Origin: Utricularia gibba
Lineage: Eukaryota > Streptophyta > Magnoliopsida > Lamiales > Lentibulariaceae
Length of the DNA: 64,000 nucleotides
Reading direction: 5' to 3'
Assembly (NCBI GenBank): GCA_002189035.1
Contig: NEEC01000007.1
Coordinates: 1,736,001-1,800,000 of the forward strand
Positions 19,513 through 30,300 of the stretch are shown piece after piece. Each line of letters starts with the position of its first letter. The stretch's first letter is position 1. Made by a program: the position numbers and the translations under genes. The notes beneath the pieces were generated by a model. It was not told where the DNA came from. It saw nothing but the letters and a program-made list of their open reading frames with translations, and made no database searches.

Positions 19513-20796
19513 TTATCGAATGACTTATGGATGTGGCTGTGCTCGCTTATGATCAGATAAGAGATGGATCCGTGCTTTATACCGAGAGAGGGATGGACAA
19601 TCAGGGGGGCGGCGCTACCGGTTTTGGCCTCGTACCCACGGCCGAAACACACGGTTTTCCAAGACTCGTGGTTTCGCAAACCAAAAAAAAGGGAGAATAA
19701 AAACTAGTGGCTATGGATAGGATCTTGGGAATTTTTTTAATTCTTTTTTTAGGAATAATTCACTAGTATTATTTTTTACTAATACCATATTTAATAGTTT
19801 CCGAAAATACTGATTTGGTTTTCCAGAAATCACTATTATTTTTATGTAAATTAGTAATTTGAGAAAACTTCACTACATGTAAATCTAAATAAGAAAATCT
19901 CATTTTTGTAAGTAAACGAGATTTCCACAAGGAAACATCACTCCATGTTTTTTCTATGATTATTCTATTCATTTCTGGAAATTGATAAAATAAATTAAGA
20001 AACTTAGTAAAAGAAACTTAATAAAAAAAAATACATGACGCATTACTGAAAATCACTAAACATGCTCTAAGTCGATCAATCGTGTCGAAAATAGACTGGC
20101 CTATGGTCAATATAGCCATGATTAAAAACTTTATAATTAATTTTTATATTAAAAGTACACCATGGTCCAAGGCTATGGATACATGGCTGTGGTTATAAGA
20201 TCGATGGTGGTCTTCTTACTACAAATAATGCAATTAAACCGTATATTTAAAATAAAGAAGACAAGAAATAGTAATAGCGAAAACATGAACTGTTTTTTTA
20301 AAATAAATTTAGATATGTCTAACTATACTTATAAAATTTGAGAAAAAAATTATCCGATACAAAATTATATAATTGATTAGTTATCTATTTAAGTTAACTT
20401 AGTTCATCAAAAACATTTATTTCTCATACTCGTATCGATTGATAATTCATAAATTATACTTTGTTTAGTAGTTACTGAAGAGCATCCAGTTTACTTGAAA
20501 CATTTTTATTTCTTCCATTCCAAATCCACCAGGTTGAAAACATGACATGTTACATGCCACAGAGACAAAGATTCGGTTGAGTAGGGATAAGGGAATTGTT
20601 GCACGTAGTTCGAAGCGTGAGTGATGATGGAGTTGAAAGGCGTCTCGTATTTTCTTATCCATTTGTGTCATTTTTTATATATTATTATAAAATGATTATT
20701 AGTTTGAAAAGGTTAATGATGGGTTGGTAATTTGTGCTCATCGTATAGGACATGTGTACATATGTACAAGACGAGGAGGAGGGTCTGTCTGTGTGT
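19513..20796. other. AT-rich spacer between the two WIP genes
   Basis: About 1.3 kb. It includes the copy-1 promoter at its left end and an AT-rich stretch with repeated ctatgg/atggct words around 20100-20200 that may be transposon debris. I cannot define ends. No gene recognised. Confidence 0.4.
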
Positions 20797-21069
20797 CTAA
20801 TTGGGACCCCAGCAGCTCAAATACATGACTTGTCTGAGAGACTCCTCCGACTGCTTCGCCTTGTCGGGTCGGGTCCGGGGCGTCGCCGGCGAGGAAGAGG
20901 AGAGGGTTCTCTGTGCCTGAGCTGTGTAGGATCTGAGACTGATCTTGGCTTGCTGTTGTAGGGCTCTCAGGGTGCAGTTCCATCGGCAGAGTCCCAGTTC
21001 CTTCATCGCTTCCACTGCCAGAACACCGGCTCCGGCTACCAAACTCGTGGCTCCGCTCTTTGAGCTCAT
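20797..21069 (-). CDS. Wound-induced protein, DUF3774 (WIP) family, copy 2
   Basis: A 90-aa single-exon paralogue of the gene at 19228-19512. The ends are nearly identical (MSSKSGATSLVAGAGVLAVE, CRWNCTLRALQQQAK, EESLRQVMYLSCWGPN). The middle differs (AQAQRTLSSSSPATPRTRPDKAK). A TATA box (ttatata on +, 21129-21135) is 60 bp upstream of the ATG, similar to copy 1. Same strand and close spacing show a tandem duplication. The conserved C-terminal 16 residues against a diverged centre suggest the tail is the functional or processed part (inference). Confidence 0.9.
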   Translation of the reverse strand: MSSKSGATSLVAGAGVLAVEAMKELGLCRWNCTLRALQQQAKISLRSYTAQAQRTLSSSSPATPRTRPDKAKQSEESLRQVMYLSCWGPN

Positions 21070-21302
21070 TTTCTTCTCTGGAAGGAGGGGTGTGTGCTTT
21101 TTGAGGTGCAGAGAGATGGGTGGATACGTTATATATTGAAGAGAAGAGGTGTTTTGGAATGATTGGAGCGCTAGTGGTTTTGCTTTTCCGCTGAAACTAC
21201 AACTAGCTGCTAGCTAGGCTGTGCAGTGGGTTATTCTGTCGGCCGTTTTGGGCAAATAAGAGCACCTTTCACGTAGAAAAAAAAATTGCATGAGGAAAAA
21301 CA

Positions 21303-21384
21303 CGTGGACGGCAGGATTCGAACCTGCGCGGGCAGAGCCCACATGATTTCTAGTCATGCCCGATAACCACTCCGGCACGTCCAC
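21303..21384 (-). tRNA. tRNA-Ser (anticodon AGA)
   Basis: On the minus strand the 82-nt gene starts GTGGACG and ends CGTCCAC plus discriminator G, giving a 7-bp acceptor stem. The D arm reads CCGGAGTGGTTATCGGG. The anticodon stem CATGA/TCATG encloses loop CTAGAAA (anticodon AGA). A long variable arm, typical of type II tRNAs, is followed by GGTTCGAATCC in the T arm. No intron; CCA is not encoded, as usual for a nuclear tRNA. It lies antisense, 138 bp upstream of the universal stress protein start. Confidence 0.96.
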
Positions 21385-21521
21385 ATCTGATAGTCAAGTT
21401 TTAAACAATTAAAATTGATAGTCTATAGTGGTCCCCTTTCTTCTATCACTTCCGGTCTATCCACACTGCTCAGCTAGTCAAATCGAAATCAAACCCCCAA
21501 AGCCCTAATCGAGACTCAGCT

Positions 21522-22250
21522 ATGCAGAACCCTTCACCGGAGTCTGAACTTCCTTCTCTCGCTTCCATTAAAGTCCGCGCTTCCTCGCCGCGCTTTCCTC
21601 CGCCGATCTCGCCCCTTGCCTCCGAAACTCCAACCGCCAATGCCCAGCGCAAGATCGGAATCGCCGTGGATCTCAGCGATGAATCGGCTTTCGCCGTCAG
21701 ATGGGCTGTCCACCACTACCTTCGCCCCGGGGATGCCGTGATTCTGGTCCACGTCCGTCCGACTTCCGTTCTTTATGGTGCCGATTGGGGTTCCGTTGAT
21801 CTCTCCGTTGTCGACGCTGGGAATGAAGAGTCCCAGAGGAAGCTTGAATCTGACTTCGACACTTTTACTACTAGCAAGGCATCCGATCTGTCCCAGCCGC
21901 TTGTGGAGGCGCAAATACCGTTTAAAATCCATATTGTTAAGGATCATGACATGAAGGAGCGGTTGTGTCTTGAAGTTGAGAGGCTTGGGCTTAGCGCTGT
22001 GATCATGGGAAGTCGCGGATTTGGTGCGACTAAGAGAGGTGCTGATGGTGGTTTGGGGAGTGTGAGCGATTATTGCGTGAGGCACTGTGTTTGTCCTGTG
22101 GTTGTTGTTAGATACCCTGATGAGAAAGAGGTCGCTGCTGGAGCCAAAGAACCAGTGGTTTCTATGGCCTCTGTTGCCGAGGATGAAGAAGAGTCCGATT
22201 TTCATGATGTGTCGGAGGATAGAACAGGTTATGCCCGCAACTTTCGTTGA
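21522..22250 (+). CDS. Universal stress protein (PHOS32/PHOS34-like)
   Basis: A 242-aa USP-domain protein read as one exon. After a Ser/Pro-rich N-terminus (residues 1-40) with possible phosphosites, the UspA fold begins at RKIGIAVDLSDESAFAVRWA. The ATP-binding signature is near residues 160-195: GLSAVIMGSRGFGATK, then GSVSDYCVRHCVCPVVVVR. The N-terminal extension and acidic tail (EDEEESDFHDVSED) resemble the Arabidopsis PHOS32/34 group, MAP-kinase substrates (family knowledge). The last codons after SEDRT may be intron read-through, because gt follows at an AACAG|GT site. Nucleotide binding is likely; the cellular role is inferred. Confidence 0.92.
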   Translation: MQNPSPESELPSLASIKVRASSPRFPPPISPLASETPTANAQRKIGIAVDLSDESAFAVRWAVHHYLRPGDAVILVHVRPTSVLYGADWGSVDLSVVDAGNEESQRKLESDFDTFTTSKASDLSQPLVEAQIPFKIHIVKDHDMKERLCLEVERLGLSAVIMGSRGFGATKRGADGGLGSVSDYCVRHCVCPVVVVRYPDEKEVAAGAKEPVVSMASVAEDEEESDFHDVSEDRTGYARNFR

Positions 22251-23406
22251 TTTGATCTACAAGTTGCTCTTCATGTTTCACCTCTGATTTCTCCCCTGAT
22301 ATCTTGTGCTGTGCTGCTTCTGCTCCTGATATGTTATTCCAACGGCATCATAATGTTTTGCTACGCTGCATTCAGCTGTATAGTGATATAAACTTGCCAA
22401 GTTCTGCCCTACCTGTTTTTTTGTGTATTTCATCCAGTTGAATGTTCTGTATTCTCGGGTACTCTATGCTCTCACATCTTGTGTTTTTAACAGCTTCCTG
22501 AGTGATGCCCGCTGCGCCCCCATTCTTACTTCACCGATCAGGTACCACCGTTGCTATGATATCTCCTACTGATGTGATCTATATATACTTGCTTTTGCCT
22601 TTCAGACACGGTTGTTTGGTTTATCCCCGAGTTCCCCTCGATCTTCTTCCAGGAGCACTCATGGGGACCATTGTGCTTTTTGCAGAGCTGCAATGAGAAT
22701 CAACCGTGTTATGCACTTGGCTTGACGAGTAGTAGTTATCATGTACATGAACCTTGGTATTCTTGTCTTCCGGTTTTGTTGGCGTCCTCTGTGATGGGCT
22801 CTGTACCCAATGTCTGCTGTGCTTCTGCTACTTTAAATCCAGTTGTGCGTCCCGCTAGTGATGATCTGCACTCTCTTCTTGTGCTTGTTCTGATGAACCA
22901 CCAGTCATCCCCTTAACTCTTCTCTTTGTTACCTGTTTTCTCCTGCAAGAATTAGACCGCCACCGCACCTGCTCCCGACAACCCCAGCGAGACGATGGCG
23001 CTAGTTGCAGCCCACGGCAAAACCACATCGCTCCAAAAGAGCTCACAGATTGAACTGGGGATCCGTCAGTGCTTGGTAAAATATATAAAAGATTTAATAT
23101 TAATTTTTCATTTGAATATTAATAATATATAATTTTTGAAACAAGAAGTTTCAGAACGTTCCACACCCAAAGGAATTTTCTTTTGGTTGGATGATCGACA
23201 TGTTTCCTAGTCACCGTCTTCCTTCACTCGTCGAGAATCTTGTATCTATAGTGGCCGGAAGTTTCAGACATCGCCGCCGTCGGCACAAGCTAACTGCAAA
23301 CTCGTCTTCTTCTTATTACCTTCTTCTGCTCCGATGGAAAACCACCTTTTCCCCTTTTCGAGTCCGTGCAAAGATTAAAACGCACGCCTATCCGGGTATC
23401 CAATCC
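22251..23406. other. 3' flank of USP and spacer; nothing recognised
   Basis: About 1.15 kb. The first several hundred bases are T-rich and may hold 3'UTR or terminal introns of the USP gene. Short open frames (around 22502 and 23191) show no recognisable domains. Confidence 0.4.
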
Positions 23407-23991
23407 TCATATGCTTCGACCCAGAACAGATCCCAATCTCTTCTTCATCCTCCTACATTCAGGAAACCCATCAGAAAAGTGAACAGTTTGGGGGAGCAGG
23501 GGGGGGGGGGGTGCGGGGCGGAGATTTTCAGGGGACCAACGTACTTCGTATTCGAATCGATGCGCGTCCCTGTGTCGCTTATATGACGAACACGAAGCAT
23601 CGTCTTCACTGGTGGAAGACACCGCTGTGGATAACGGTACAACTTGATTTTCCCCATCTTCTTCTTCTTCTTCTTCTTCTTCCTCCTCCTCCTCCTCCTC
23701 CTCCTCCTCAACTGAATCATCCTCATCGTCGCTTCCCCGTTTATCCAAGCCGCCCTCCTGGCGATCGGCACAGGCGCGGCAGACGGAGAGCGTGGGGGCG
23801 AGTTTACTCCCGGCGGCCGTCCACGCCGTGGGAGATTGGCAAACATGGCAGAGTAGCGTGCGGGTGTGCTTCGCCACGAGGAAATTCGCGGCGTGGACCT
23901 TCTCATCGCAATCCCAACAGAGACTCGCTTCATCGGAATCGCAGAACATCGCCGCGTCGCGTCCACAAAGCTCGCACTCCTTCTTCGACAT
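23407..23991 (-). CDS. B-box zinc-finger protein (BBX28/BBX29-like, single B-box)
   Basis: A 194-aa protein from the ATG at 23991 (MSKKECELCGRDA). Upstream in-frame codons are hydrophobic 5'UTR-like translation. The B-box spans residues 4-47: CELCGRDAAMFCDSDEASLCWDCDEKVHAANFLVAKH, followed by a partial second Cys cluster (CHVCQSPTAW, CRACAD) as in short BBX proteins. BBX28/29-type factors act with HY5 in light signalling (family knowledge). The centre is a Glu run of about 18-19 residues encoded by a (TTC/CTC) microsatellite. The C-terminus crosses a 13-G homopolymer (23499-23511), so the last 30 residues may be in the wrong frame. Two G-box/ABRE elements lie about 450-500 bp upstream. Confidence 0.85.
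   Translation of the reverse strand: MSKKECELCGRDAAMFCDSDEASLCWDCDEKVHAANFLVAKHTRTLLCHVCQSPTAWTAAGSKLAPTLSVCRACADRQEGGLDKRGSDDEDDSVEEEEEEEEEEEEEEEEEDGENQVVPLSTAVSSTSEDDASCSSYKRHRDAHRFEYEVRWSPENLRPAPPPPLLPQTVHFSDGFPECRRMKKRLGSVLGRSI
23499..23511. repeat. 13-bp G homopolymer within the BBX coding region
   Basis: Encodes the Pro run on the minus strand. Length error here would shift the BBX C-terminus. Confidence 0.85.
23657..23709. repeat. (CTT/CTC)n microsatellite encoding poly-Glu
   Basis: About 53 bp of CTT then CTC triplets on the + strand. On the minus strand it reads as GAG/GAA codons, the Glu run of the BBX protein. It is likely length-polymorphic. Confidence 0.9.
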
Positions 23992-25744
23992 TCTTCTTTT
24001 TTCTTGAAGAGGAGAGATTGAGAGAGGAGCAAAAAAGATATTATAGAAAGGAAGGGAAATAGAACTATAAATGGAGGCGGTTGAAATGAAAACCGCCCAT
24101 TGTTTTATATCTAAATAAATAAAAATGAGAAAAGAATAATAAACACCACACCACATGAAATGGAATGGAAGTGGTCGCCCCTAGGGAGAGGCGTGCTTCC
24201 ACTAATTCCCCTAATAATAAATTAAATAAATTATGAAATTTAATTTCAGAACAAAAATATTTGAATATTTTTTAAAATAATAAATCCATTGAAAACTACC
24301 ATAAAACAATATAATATATTTCTCTTTTTTTTTAAAAAAAGGCAAGTGGGGCAATGGGCATATTTGTCTTGATACACTTCCCTTTCTAAAAATCCTCCTC
24401 CCCCTGCATCCATACAATCTACTGCGAGTGACCACACGAATACACGTGGCCCAAATCCCATTCAGTGAACCAGAGACGGACACGTGGCATAGAATCTGAT
24501 TCCACTCTTGCCCAGCTGGAACTCACCACAAGGTATTCATTATTATTATATTTACTAATTTCGAAAAATACTTAACTAATTAATGTTTTTAACTTGTTTC
24601 CTGAGTCCATGTTTCCAAAAGCCCTACATTTTATTTTAATTTGGCGAGTAAAAATTAATAATAAAAAAACATTGAGGTTGGGCTGAGATGGGCCTGAGGA
24701 TCGTCTAAGTTTGCAGGAAATGGGCTCTAGGTTGTAAATAAACAATGGAAAAAAAAATTTGATTTTTAAACGGAATAAAATTTAAATATTTCATTAAAAT
24801 ATGAAAGATAAATTATTTCTCATAATATTTATTGATCATGACGAATATATATCCATATTTTCATATAGAGATGAATCTTGGAATATAACTCATAGAATCT
24901 TATTACAACTTCAGAAATATGGTGGGCCCCCAATGATCACGAATCTAACCCTTTAAGAATCCCAAAATTTGTGATGGACCCGGGTCAATCATGTGGGCTG
25001 ACTGAATATGGGCCACATCCAAGTCAGCTATTGATCCAGCTAAACTATTATTGGCCCAATAACAAATAAAAATCAGTTATCTTGAGAGTGCTGCAGATAA
25101 AAAAAAAAAAAAACGGAACGTGAATGCAGAGAAGAAGGGAGCAGCGGCAGTTGATCTTGAGTCGGAAAAATTGCTGGAAAAGATAGCCTTGGAGAGCTTC
25201 TTCTTCTCTGAGGGTCTGCGCTCGTTTTGGTGGAAGTTTTCCTCTGGTTTTGTAAACCTTGAAAGGGGAATTCATTCTGATATTCATTAGCCTGAGAACT
25301 TGGTTCGAAATCTGTTCTTGATTTCATTTGTACTCTTAAACCGATGATTTAGTGGATGGTTTAAGCCTGGTGTGTAGAGCACCCGTGGTTTTTTTACCGC
25401 AAGGTTTTCCACGCTTAAAATCTTGTGTTCTCTGCATTTCTCCAAATATTTTCTTGCTGTTAATCGACTTGATCAGGCTTTGGGTTTGTTTAGACTCAGT
25501 GCTGTTACTCAGAATTTGGTTGCTGTAATCCTCACAAATCAATCGATAATACCAGTTTGGGTGCCGGTTCAACAAAATACTACAAATGTGGAGTTGGACC
25601 GCATTGAAATTTTGAAAGCACATCATGAAGTTATTGATGAGAAAGAAGGTGGTACACTTTACACAGACTGCGTTCTGTCTATGAGATCGCATCTAAATCC
25701 TAACACTTGGGAAAGAAACTAGAAAGGGTGTGTCTTCTTCATCT
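23992..25744. other. BBX promoter and spacer; no confident gene
   Basis: About 1.75 kb. Contains two ACACGTGGC elements (24442, 24480), AT-rich tracts and a 14-A run near 25100. The stretch 25100-25740 contains a 100-codon open frame (25423-25722) without recognisable homology, and could be the GRAS 3'UTR or a non-coding transcript. Confidence 0.4.
24442..24488. promoter_or_regulatory. Paired G-box/ABRE elements upstream of BBX
   Basis: The identical 9-mer ACACGTGGC occurs at 24442-24450 and 24480-24488, 38 bp apart, about 450-500 bp upstream of the BBX start. CACGTGGC is the G-box/ABRE consensus bound by bZIP factors such as ABFs and HY5 (known). Light or ABA control of BBX is inferred. Confidence 0.6.
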
Positions 25745-27394
25745 TTAGTTCCAGGCTGAGGCTGATACCAGATTCCTGTTCTTCCATCCCAAGAGCATGG
25801 CTCCATCCCTCTCCACCACGGTGTAGTGCTCTGAGTAGCACTTCAGCAAGTCTCCGATCACTGAGTTCACATAGCAGTTCAATGGGAAGGGGCGGAAGCC
25901 GGCCATCATGAATCTGGCTCTCCATTTTCCCAGCAGCTCGTGTCTCTCAACTCTCTCCTTCCCTTCACAGGCAATGATGTTCACAATGTCCCTGGCTAGG
26001 CAGTGCTGCTCCACGTTGATCCTCTCCTTCCGGTCTCGTTCCATCATCACGTCGATCGACTCGAACATCGCGGAGTAGAAATCAAGAGCCTCAATGAACC
26101 TTGGAAGAAATGGAGCTGTGTTGGTGTTGGACTCCTGTTCTACCAAGGTTACTACCTTTGGATTAAGTGATCTTATCATTCGCAGAAGCCCGTCTCTTGG
26201 ATTCGAAACATCCACACTTTCATCAGGTGTGTGGTGCAGCTGAAGAGGGAAGTTCACTGCCAGGGCCTCACCGGGCCGGACTCCAAGCATTTCGGGGCTG
26301 ACATCAGGGGAGAAACCTGGAACTGGATGGAACTCCACTGGTATCTTGAACTTCTCCGACACGGCTGCTAATCGTTTCTCCAGCAACTCCAACCCGGATC
26401 CTCGTGCGTGTTTTGAGACTGGATCATCGATACCTGTTATACGAACACGAGGTGGACCTCCTGGTCGAGCTGCCAGGGCTTGCAACAGAGTCATCCATTG
26501 GGTTCCTTGAGCTATCTGGAAGTCCACAATGTGGATCCTGTCCTCGTTTTTGCATGCTTCTGCAATGGCTCCATTGGCAGCCATGTAGCCGAATTTCAGA
26601 TAAGGGCATATCTCATAGAGGATGTGCATGTAATTGAGCAAGTCCTTGCTTTCAGGCTCATTGCATTTGAGTGCTTTATAAATCTTGGTGCCAGATACCT
26701 CTGTCCTTGCAACCAATCCCTCCAGCATGTATGCACCAAGCCGCTGAATCGGCTCTCCGCTTATCGACACACCCTTCCGAGCATATTCTACGAGTTTGTG
26801 AAACTCAGGCAACCTATTCTCGGAGAGGGCTTTAGCACAAACAACCAAAAGCTGCTTCAGATTGCTGGGACTCGGACAGGGAAGTTCCTGCTCAAAGGTC
26901 TCGTGTGGAACCATCTGATTGCTCCATTGGGAGCCCTGATTCCATGGCCTCGAGCTAGAGCCGGACGTCTGAGACTTTCTTTTCTCATTAAGGAAAGGAT
27001 CTTCAGATGATGCTACTTCCTCACCTTCATTATCAGAACCCATAAGAGCATTTTCCAACTATAGCAAAGCTGTTTCGTATGGAAGTGAAGTAGTAACAGG
27101 AGCAGAATAAACGTAAGGACTGTTATCCTGGCGGCAGAAGGGATTGGAGAGTAGTGATGATGACTGAAGCAAGCTATGATCCAATGAAGTTTTTGATAAA
27201 AAGCTTGTAGCTTCGGAAAGATTATCCTTTGGACTAACAGTTTCTACCTCTAATTGCGTAGAAAATGGGGAATCGGGGGAGTTTCCAGATACAAATTTTG
27301 TGGGTTCAAACACGTGAGAGCTGATGGAATTGGGATATGAGTAAGATAAATCTGCTTGACTACCCGCTCTATATCCGAAATAATGAGCATCCAT
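25745..27394 (-). CDS. GRAS transcription factor, PAT1 branch (SCL13/CIGR-like), with in-frame TAG
   Basis: Nuclear transcriptional regulator of the PAT1 subfamily, linked to phytochrome and stress signalling. The frame from 27394 (MDAHYFGYRAG) to 25745 is 1650 nt and continuous except for one TAG at 27061-27059, between ETALL and LENALMGSD. PAT1-type proteins normally carry a Gln near this point (family recollection), and CAG to TAG is a one-base change. Downstream the GRAS domain is whole: LHR1 (LLVVCAKALSEN), VHIID (RIHIVDFQIAQGTQW), LHR2, PFYRE region (LDFYSAMFESID), RVER (GKERVERHELLGKW) and SAW ending in SASAWN. A Met seven codons after the TAG could start an isoform with the full GRAS domain. 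A 5'UTR intron upstream of 27420 is likely. Confidence 0.9.
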
Positions 27395-30300
27395 CCTTAA
27401 CAAACAATCATCACCACATCCTTTACCAAACAGGCACGGATTTTGGTAACCTGCATACCACAGGAAGAGGCAGATTCCTAAGTAAAGAACAACTACAAAA
27501 AATTGTGCTTACCTATTAAAAAAAAAAAGCGCCCAATTCAGTAAAGTACAGAGAATAAAGCAACAATCTTTCCCAATTCCTAAAACCTGCAACTGGGTAG
27601 GCATCAAGGTTGCAAAAGCTTGAAAATTGGGATCATATCCGATATGGGTCTTTCAATTCCCCAACAAAAATAGGATGAATCACGACAATCACAAAGAAGA
27701 CGAAAACAGAACTCCTGCAATCTATTAAGAAAGTTCTAAATCCAAGAAGATCGAGTAAAGTACTTGATTTTGTTGGGTCAAGAACGAGGAGATGACGAGA
27801 AGAACACAAAAGAGAAGCTACGTCCGTAGGAAGCAATAGGAATTTTATGAGGTCTTGAATTCAAAGATGAGGGACTGGGGCATTATGTCTGTATTTATAC
27901 AGATGAGATATCGCAAGAGGAGGACGGTGCGTGGAAGGTGATCCATTCTACGAGATACTTCACTGAAAAAAGGACATCGGAGGGTGGGGGCCGAGTGACT
28001 TACAGACAAAACCGCGGTAAAGGTTGCGGTTTTAAGCTAAGTTGATTGATGCTGTTGTTGACTATTCAAATAGCGGCTTGACCATTCGCTGACCTACACG
28101 CCCCCTCATTGCTGCTGTTATATAATTATTCTTATTACTCAACTCTTTTTTTAATCAACCCTTTTTTAGGAGATGGGTGGAAAAAAATGGAATCTTGGAA
28201 ATTAATTAAACGATAATCACCCAAATTACTATTTAAATTCTATTTATGGCTTTTAAATTTTAGAGCATCAATCCCCAAGGATGTACGTGGCGTTCATCCA
28301 TGTCGCCACCTCATCCTCGTCGCAATTCGAGCCATCAGACGTGTGCAGGTAAACCGCGGTCCGAGGCTGAGGCTCTGAGTAACGCGCGTAGTGTTTAATT
28401 TCAAACGCGTTGTTGGGACAGAAGATTAAATTAGCTGATCACGTAGGACCCACGTGCCCCGGGGCTTCGCGTCCGTATTGAATGGCCCGCTCTATGAAGA
28501 CAACTAAGGAGAGGCCCCGAGGTCCAGCGACTATGCTGGAGCTCTGACTCTGACTAATCTCAGTGCTGACATGGCAACGCGCCTCGACTGCCTACGCAGG
28601 CCCACGCGCCGACGGACCATCCAACTCCTCCGTACGGTAAAAAAAAGTATTGGCACCATTATAATATTTGTTTTTTTTACACGTATATTAAAATTCGAGA
28701 CTAATTTCTCATAAGTTATTTATTTTAATGATATTTTTTAAGAAAAATGATTAGCGAATTGGTATAATGTGTTAAACCATTTTTCCTGGCTTTAGTGGGA
28801 TTAAGAAGAGGATAAGAAGAAACGACAAGTTTGGCATATTAAAAACAATAAAGAATAATATAGTGGGTATGTCAATTTCAGGAAATGACGTTTTATTGTA
28901 TAATTAAATTAATAACATATTTAAATAATTTTTATGCAGATAAAGACATATTATATGGTTCAAATTGAAAGTGAATTTCCATGATCATTCTTGAAAATCA
29001 TCCTTCAATTTTTTCACAGAGATTTGTTACTTTGAGATGACATCCACTTGTTATTCCAGTCATTTAGAAAAGTAGCCACCCTCCTTACCTTTTTCATACA
29101 TTAAGACAAAATTTTTACATATAAAGTAATTGTTTTTCTCATACAATAATATGACAGTGGCCACTTTTCTAAATCATCCCTTGTTATTGTGTGGAAATCT
29201 TGATCCACTGGCTTATGCAAATCTCAGAGCGGGGGATTGGTCGGTTGGTTGGATGAGTGAGTTGGATTGTCGGTATTTCTTTTAATAATAAAAAAAAATT
29301 AATAATACTTGTCTATCAGGCTTTTCTTTTTAATTGATATTTGGGAGAATAATCAAAGTAGTAGGTAGTCGTTAGGTGTTGGCCATTGGGAAAAAAAAGG
29401 TAGTTGAATAGAAAGGAAGGCACCGGATGCTTCCGGTTTCAATTCATGGAAACGACGTCGTTCCTTTCAGTTCCAGTCTCGATCAACCCTGTGATGTTTT
29501 ATTTGCCCGTGGTGTTGGGAAGACGACGATGACTAAGAGCTGCAAAGTCTCCAATTTTGAAATGCTCTGTCTCAGACGGAGGGGTATACTGTTGGAATTA
29601 ACATGTGAAGGGATCTTTCAAGTTGGCTTGGGTTTGATGGGTTGGGCCATGGGTCAGGGGGAATTGGCCTGGGCTGATTGTATCCAGTCTGCAAGTGTAT
29701 CCTGCAATGGCGGACCCCCAACAGAATAAGATAGATAGTGTTTCGTTTTTCCGTGATTCGGAAGATTTTTCGAGGGAGAATGCTGCCAGAATGGATCTTT
29801 CTTCTGGTTTTTGTGAAGGATTTTTCATTTTCTACGGCTTGAATTTGGAGCTTCTTTTATGATGCGATGCGATGCTGTGTTTCCGATGATGGAGAACCAA
29901 CTTTTTAGCATGCATCGCAGAATCTTGAAATACTCCCATTCTTTTATGTTTCTTTTCCATCAGAGCAATTAGCATTGCCTAATTTCCATGAGAATCTCTT
30001 AGCCTGCCTTTTTGTATGGCTTGAGGCGTATTAGATGCCCCCAATGCTAGAGATAGATAAAGTCATCAGGGTCGGCGATTGGGATGTCTCTGGTTGTGGC
30101 CATTGATGTGAATTTATCTCCAGGTACATTCTTCATTCAGGATCCCTTTAACCATGGTGTGAAACGTGTTCTGTATAGGCATCAGGGAGGATCACAACGC
30201 TTGACCCAACTAGGCCAAATGCATTGCAGGTGTAGCCAATATCTTCATAATGTCTGAGAAATGAGATTACCGAGGCTTGCAGCGATAATGGCAGTTAGTT

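Noticed and set aside
20040-20220. Possible hAT-type MITE around repeated ctatgg/atggct words
   Set aside because: I could not define terminal inverted repeats or a target-site duplication.
23511-24062. 183-codon plus-strand frame with Leu and Pro runs
   Set aside because: The runs are the antisense of the BBX poly-Glu microsatellite, and the frame covers the whole B-box region on the other strand.
25423-25722. 99-codon plus-strand frame downstream of the GRAS gene
   Set aside because: No recognisable domain, and it overlaps the likely GRAS 3'UTR antisense.
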